A stretch of 64,000 nucleotides of DNA, from positions 1 to 64,000 of the forward strand of contig JBGTBY010000028.1 in NCBI GenBank assembly GCA_041749075.1, given 5' to 3'. The stretch comes from CAMTWZ01 sp041749075 (GTDB taxonomy: Bacteria; Bacteroidota; Rhodothermia; Balneolales; HLUCCA01). The notes beneath the pieces are model-generated. The model worked only from the letters and a program-made list of their open reading frames with translations, was not told where the DNA came from and did no database searches. The position numbers and the translations under genes were made by a program. Of this stretch, positions 60,886-64,000 are shown piece by piece. Position 1 is the first letter of the stretch. Each line of letters begins with the position of its first letter.

Positions 60886-60912
60886 AAAAAAGCCCGCTAA
60901 AGCGGGCTTTTT
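60886..60912. terminator. bidirectional intrinsic terminator
   Basis: AGCCCGC (60891-60897) and GCGGGCT (60902-60908) form a stem with loop TAAA, flanked by six A on the left and five T on the right. It ends the rightward unknown gene three bases after its stop and, read leftwards, ends the COX24-type gene (stop at 60916). Confidence 0.88.
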
Positions 60913-60915
60913 CAC

Positions 60916-61011
60916 TTAAGAAGACTTCTTCTTATGCCGATTTTTTCTCAGGCGCTTCTTGCGCTTGTGCTTCGAAATCTTGGCGCGCTTACGTTTCTTT
61001 CCGCTTGGCAT
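60916..61011 (-). CDS. AURKAIP1/COX24-domain small basic ribosome-associated protein
   Basis: 31 residues, too short for common gene callers: MPSGKKRKRAKISK, then HKRKKRLRKNRHKKKSS. Over half is Lys or Arg. It matches the AURKAIP1/COX24 domain proteins annotated throughout Bacteroidota; the same domain occurs in mitochondrial mS38 and in the small mycobacterial ribosomal protein bS22, so a small-subunit ribosome role is likely. ATG at 61011; ends before the shared terminator. HU follows upstream on the same strand (52-base gap). Confidence 0.85.
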   Translation of the reverse strand: MPSGKKRKRAKISKHKRKKRLRKNRHKKKSS

Positions 61012-61063
61012 GCTGATACCTTTGTTAGGGTTAAAGACAGGCAATATACGCAGGTTTGCCTAT

Positions 61064-61348
61064 TCAGGAAATCCCTTTCTGCACAGCTTGGCGGAACTCT
61101 TTGGAAATCTTAAGCACCGGAACCGATTGAGCCGGTACGATCACTTCCTGATTCGTTTTTGGGTTGCGTGCCACACGTTGGGCGCGTTCCACGAGTTTGA
61201 AGCTTCCGAAACCGCGCAATTCGATCGTCTCGCCTTTTTTGACGGACTCGATCACGGTTTCCAGAAATCCCTTAACAACCGCTTCCGTTTCGATTTTAGA
61301 GATCCCTGTTGAGGTAGAAATGATGTCTACGATGTCTGCTTTCGTCAT
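61064..61348 (-). CDS. HU/IHF-family DNA-binding protein
   Basis: 94 residues from the ATG at 61348; the longer frame to 61396 adds a non-conserved leader. The sequence MTKADIVDIISTSTGISK, then LETVIESVKKGETIELRGFG, SFKLVERAQRVARNPKTNQE is typical of HU/IHF proteins, with the DNA-intercalating beta-arm around RNPKTNQEV (the usual RNP motif). It bends and compacts DNA. Whether it is HU or IHF-like cannot be told from sequence. It may share a transcript with the COX24-type gene. Confidence 0.93.
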   Translation of the reverse strand: MTKADIVDIISTSTGISKIETEAVVKGFLETVIESVKKGETIELRGFGSFKLVERAQRVARNPKTNQEVIVPAQSVPVLKISKEFRQAVQKGIS

Positions 61349-61474
61349 GATGATGGACTTGTAGTATGTTCGATGTGACCAAGATAACTCCCTCATCGGG
61401 ATTTTCGTTCGTATCTATTTGTGCCCCAATTTTAGTACCTTCGCTATCATTTCAGCTGAACCAAAGGAATACGA
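61349..61474. promoter_or_regulatory. divergent promoter region of HU and alanine symporter, with a clear ribosome binding site
   Basis: 126 bases between two divergent starts. The rightward gene has AAAGGA (61463-61468) six bases before its ATG, one of few good Shine-Dalgarno sites in the window. Possible -7-like sequences are TATCTTGG for HU (minus strand) and TACCTTCG for the symporter, each one base off TAnnTTTG; -33 partners at proper distance were not found. Confidence 0.3.
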
Positions 61475-63094
61475 ATGCAGATATTTGAACAAGTCGTCTC
61501 ATTTTTGAACGGCATCATTTGGAATACACCGAGCATCTTCCCGATGATGATCGCCCTCCTCCTCGGATACGGGATCTTCATCACCCTCCGCCTTGGGTTC
61601 ATCCAAGTCCGTCAGTTCAAGCACGGCTTGAGAGTCGTGAGTGGCTATTACGACGATCCGAACGATGTCGGCGATGTGAACCACTATCAAGCCTTGAGCA
61701 CCGCTCTTTCGGCTACGGTCGGTATCGGAAACATCGCCGGTGTGGCCATTGCCATCCACTACGGTGGTCCCGGCGCCATTTTTTGGATGTGGATCACCGC
61801 CGCATTGGGCATGGCTGTGAAGTACTCCGAATGTACATTGGCGGTTCATTACCGGAATACGAATCCGGATGGATCCGTATCCGGTGGACCGATGTATTAC
61901 ATCGAAAAAGGACTGGGCCCCAATTGGAAGTGGCTCGCCATCCTCTTCGCGATTTCCGCTGTGATCTGTTCCTTTCTAACCGGTAATGCGGTCCAGGCAA
62001 ACACGGTTGCCGATACGGTTCAAACCACATTCTTCATTCCTACCTGGATCACCGGACTCATCACCGCTTCCATCGTCGCTTTTGTAATTCTAGGGGGCAT
62101 CAAACGGATCGGCAGCGTGACGGCCCGCCTCACCCCATTAATGGCGGTATTGTATGTGTTCGGCGCGTTGGTCATTCTCTTTCTGAACTACGACCAGATT
62201 CTGCCATCCTTCGAACTCATAATATCCTCCGCCTTCAATCCAGTTGCAGGTGCGTATGGTGTCGGCTCCGGTGCCATCATCACCACCATGGTTTGGGGCA
62301 TCAAACGCGGATTGTTCTCCAATGAAGCCGGACAAGGTTCCGCACCGATCGCGCATGCCGCAGCCCGTACCGACGAGCCTGTTCGTGAAGGCGCCGTAGC
62401 TCTCCTCGAGCCGTTCATCGACACCTTGATGATCTGTACCATGACCGGCCTCGTGATCATCATCACTGGCGTGTGGGACGACAAACACAGTGCACAAATT
62501 CCTCTAGTATCCACTGATGCCAGAACCGAATTGGTTGAAGGGTCTCGTCTTATTGTTGAAAACGGCATCCCGCAAAACGGCCAATTCATCCGATATGATT
62601 TCCCTGTAGACACGCTTTATCTTGATGTGGCTCTTGCAGTTCCATTCACAGGTGAAGTGGTGTTCAATGAAGGGCGCCGCATGGCGGTTGATGGAACCGG
62701 AACCGAATACACCAACCTCTATGGAAACGTGATTGAAAACGGCGCCAGCCTCACGTCATATGCGTTCGAACGCGGCCTATCTCCTTTGTTCAATGGCGGA
62801 CGCTACCTCGTCACCATCTGCGTGATCCTGTTCGGCATCTCCACCGCCATCAGCTGGAGTTACTATGGCGATCGCTCCATCCAATATCTGGCCGGCGACA
62901 AATCCATCGTCTATTATCGTGTGGTGTATGTGGCGATGCACTTCGTCGGCGCCGTTCTCAGCCTCACACTGGTCTGGTCGATCGGCGATATCATGCTTGG
63001 ATTGATGACCATTCCGAACTTGATCGCCTTGTTCATGTTGTCCGGTGTGGTTGTCAAACTGACGAAAGACTATTTCAGTCGCGTGCAAGATTAA
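61475..63094 (+). CDS. sodium:alanine symporter family (AGCS) with an extra outer domain
   Basis: 539 residues against ~450-480 usual. Membrane protein with the AGCS landmarks ALSTALSATVGIGNIAGVAI, GGPGAIFWMWITAALGMAVK, DGSVSGGPMYYIEKGLG, GIKRGLFSNEAGQGSAPIAH, and AISWSYYGDRSIQYLAGDKS. It would import Ala or Gly with Na+. About residues 333-440, between two late helices, hold ~90 extra residues (SAQIPLVSTDARTELVEGSR, then ALAVPFTGEVVFNEGRRMAV) that should face outside. Followed by upp after 2 bases. Confidence 0.9.
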   Translation: MQIFEQVVSFLNGIIWNTPSIFPMMIALLLGYGIFITLRLGFIQVRQFKHGLRVVSGYYDDPNDVGDVNHYQALSTALSATVGIGNIAGVAIAIHYGGPGAIFWMWITAALGMAVKYSECTLAVHYRNTNPDGSVSGGPMYYIEKGLGPNWKWLAILFAISAVICSFLTGNAVQANTVADTVQTTFFIPTWITGLITASIVAFVILGGIKRIGSVTARLTPLMAVLYVFGALVILFLNYDQILPSFELIISSAFNPVAGAYGVGSGAIITTMVWGIKRGLFSNEAGQGSAPIAHAAARTDEPVREGAVALLEPFIDTLMICTMTGLVIIITGVWDDKHSAQIPLVSTDARTELVEGSRLIVENGIPQNGQFIRYDFPVDTLYLDVALAVPFTGEVVFNEGRRMAVDGTGTEYTNLYGNVIENGASLTSYAFERGLSPLFNGGRYLVTICVILFGISTAISWSYYGDRSIQYLAGDKSIVYYRVVYVAMHFVGAVLSLTLVWSIGDIMLGLMTIPNLIALFMLSGVVVKLTKDYFSRVQD

Positions 63095-63096
63095 GC

Positions 63097-63732
63097 ATGA
63101 GTGAATTCAAAACTCTGACAGTAGTGGAACATCCCGTGGTGGCACGGGATCTGACCACCTTGCGGGATAAGACGACACCCAGCGCGGCATTTCGTCCGGC
63201 GCTGAACCGCATCGCCACGATTCTGGCTTATCATGCTCTGGATCACCTTCCACTGCTCGATATCCGGGTGGAAACACCCATCACCACGACCAAAGGGCAC
63301 ATCATCGACACTCAATTGGTCGTGGTCCCAATCTTGAGAGCGGGATTGGGTATGGTCGAGCCCATCACGCAGTTCATCCCGGATGTTAAAATCGGTCACC
63401 TGGGCATCTACCGCGACAAAGTGACACATAAACCGATCGATTATTACGTTAATCTCCCATCCGGATTGGAGAAATCGGTCGTGTTGCTTGTCGATCCCAT
63501 GTTGGCAACAGGTGGTTCGGCTACCGACGCTATCCATTACTTGAAGAAAGCCGGGGCCAAGCACATCCGGTTCATCTGCCTGATCGCTGCTCCCGAAGGG
63601 GTTCGTGCCGTTTCCGACGCGCATCCCGATGTCACCATCATCACCGCCGCACTCGATGAACGCCTCAACGAAAACGCCTATATCGTGCCCGGTCTCGGCG
63701 ACGCCGGCGACCGCATCTTTGGCACGGATTAG
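63097..63732 (+). CDS. upp: uracil phosphoribosyltransferase
   Basis: 211 residues, normal length. Salvages uracil to UMP with PRPP. Signatures: VVVPILRAGLGMVEPITQFI, HLGIYRDKVTHKPIDYYVNL and the PRPP loop VLLVDPMLATGGSATDAIHY, C-terminal NENAYIVPGLGDAGDRIFGT. It follows the symporter by 2 bases, a functional link that is not obvious. The next gene probably starts inside its 3' end. Confidence 0.97.
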   Translation: MSEFKTLTVVEHPVVARDLTTLRDKTTPSAAFRPALNRIATILAYHALDHLPLLDIRVETPITTTKGHIIDTQLVVVPILRAGLGMVEPITQFIPDVKIGHLGIYRDKVTHKPIDYYVNLPSGLEKSVVLLVDPMLATGGSATDAIHYLKKAGAKHIRFICLIAAPEGVRAVSDAHPDVTIITAALDERLNENAYIVPGLGDAGDRIFGTD

Positions 63733-64000
63733 TCCCCTTCTGCTGCTTCTACTGCTTCCGGCATGTGGAAACCTGTCGGAATCGGACCAACAAGCCGTCA
63801 AAGAAGCCTTGTCCGACTCGCTCGCCTACATCAGCGAAAGTTGGGACATCAACGTGAGCATCATCGAGCACGGATTGCGGAAAGTCGACATCACCGCACC
63901 GTACGGAACCAGCAAAGAATCCAGTACGGGAACAGAAATGACGCTCACGGGTCCGGTGAATGTGACCGTTCGTGACACATCCGGAGCCATGGAAGTCGAA
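63719..64000 (+). CDS. lptC: LptC-like lipoprotein, N-terminal part (runs off right edge)
   Basis: 94 codons from a TTG at 63719, the only start that gives a complete signal peptide (ARISPLLLLLLLPAC with lipobox LPAC). The frame stays open to the window end. The mature part reads DQQAVKEALSDSLAYISE, WDINVSIIEHGLRKVDITAP, then TGTEMTLTGPVNVTVRDTSG, the beta-jellyroll pattern of LptC, which carries lipopolysaccharide from the LptBFG pump to LptA. A later ATG in another frame is not used. It overlaps upp by 14 bases. Family call is moderate because only a third of the protein is seen. Confidence 0.55.
   Translation, partial: MARISPLLLLLLLPACGNLSESDQQAVKEALSDSLAYISESWDINVSIIEHGLRKVDITAPYGTSKESSTGTEMTLTGPVNVTVRDTSGAMEVE

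Overview
The window reads as a chromosomal segment of a Gram-negative bacterium of the Bacteroidota/FCB group, most likely a Rhodothermota- or Balneolota-like lineage. The evidence for this is a ~31-residue AURKAIP1/COX24-type basic protein (60916-61011), a homologue of the type IX secretion plug protein (46108-47310), an ATP synthase operon that lacks beta and epsilon, a signal-peptide-bearing long AtpB, the M23 peptidase-bactofilin-AtpZ neighbourhood, scarcity of Shine-Dalgarno sequences, and a TAnnTTTG-type -7 box before guaB. TamB, an RND lipid-type exporter, MlaC, TolC and an LptC-like lipoprotein show an outer membrane. The species assignment is inference.

Layout. 1-1000: left end of an IS3-family insertion sequence next to two AT-rich accessory genes, one apparently truncated by the IS. 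1140-8524: DNA maintenance genes (uracil-DNA glycosylase, dnaB, mutL), small membrane proteins, a quinone-type ring-cleaving dioxygenase divergent from a fatty acid hydroxylase over a palindrome, and a propeller lipoprotein. 8564-8668: a heptanucleotide tandem repeat. 8668-13822: HtrA protease, recO, RND exporter, DUF3047 protein. 13894-22532: a membrane methyltransferase, then a leftward chain tolC-mlaC-glycosyltransferases-flippase-nitroreductase-pyruvyltransferase. 22601-30941: a leftward run guaB-M23 peptidase-bactofilin-atpZ-atpI-like-atpBEFHAG-tRNA-Ser ending in a clear terminator. 31026-37817: a rightward surface-glycan cluster (WecE-type aminotransferase, GNAT/FemAB-like acyltransferase, flippase, three glycosyltransferases), all translationally coupled. 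37814-43438: a 96-residue protein and a cation/proton antiporter sharing a central palindrome; the antiporter ends in a degenerate EIIA-Ntr-like domain. A genuine ptsN, an NtrC-type regulator and folD lie 2.3 kb away. 43499-47310: ccmB-holB-dapF-T9SS plug homologue. 47307-60224: leftward run rqcH-aroK-aroB-tamB-rnr-protease/propeller/beta-barrel fusion. 60254-64000: unknown protein, terminator, COX24-type protein, HU, alanine symporter, upp, lptC-like.

Gene packing is very tight. Seven of eight convergent gene pairs overlap or abut at their stop codons, and most co-directional neighbours overlap by 1-11 bases. Only two convincing intrinsic terminators were found. The two glycan modules, each with its own flippase, probably supply different surface polymers. 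The run from recO to DUF3047, together with mlaC-tolC, tamB and the lptC-like gene, covers lipid and envelope transport.

The most interesting leads are the antiporter with a pseudo-EIIA domain (Glu in place of the phosphorylatable His) near a real ptsN, the symmetric palindrome at 38146-38163, the metallopeptidase-propeller-barrel fusion, the heptamer repeat, the uracil-DNA glycosylase that has lost its Fe-S cysteines, and the nitroreductase coupled to a polysaccharide pyruvyltransferase.
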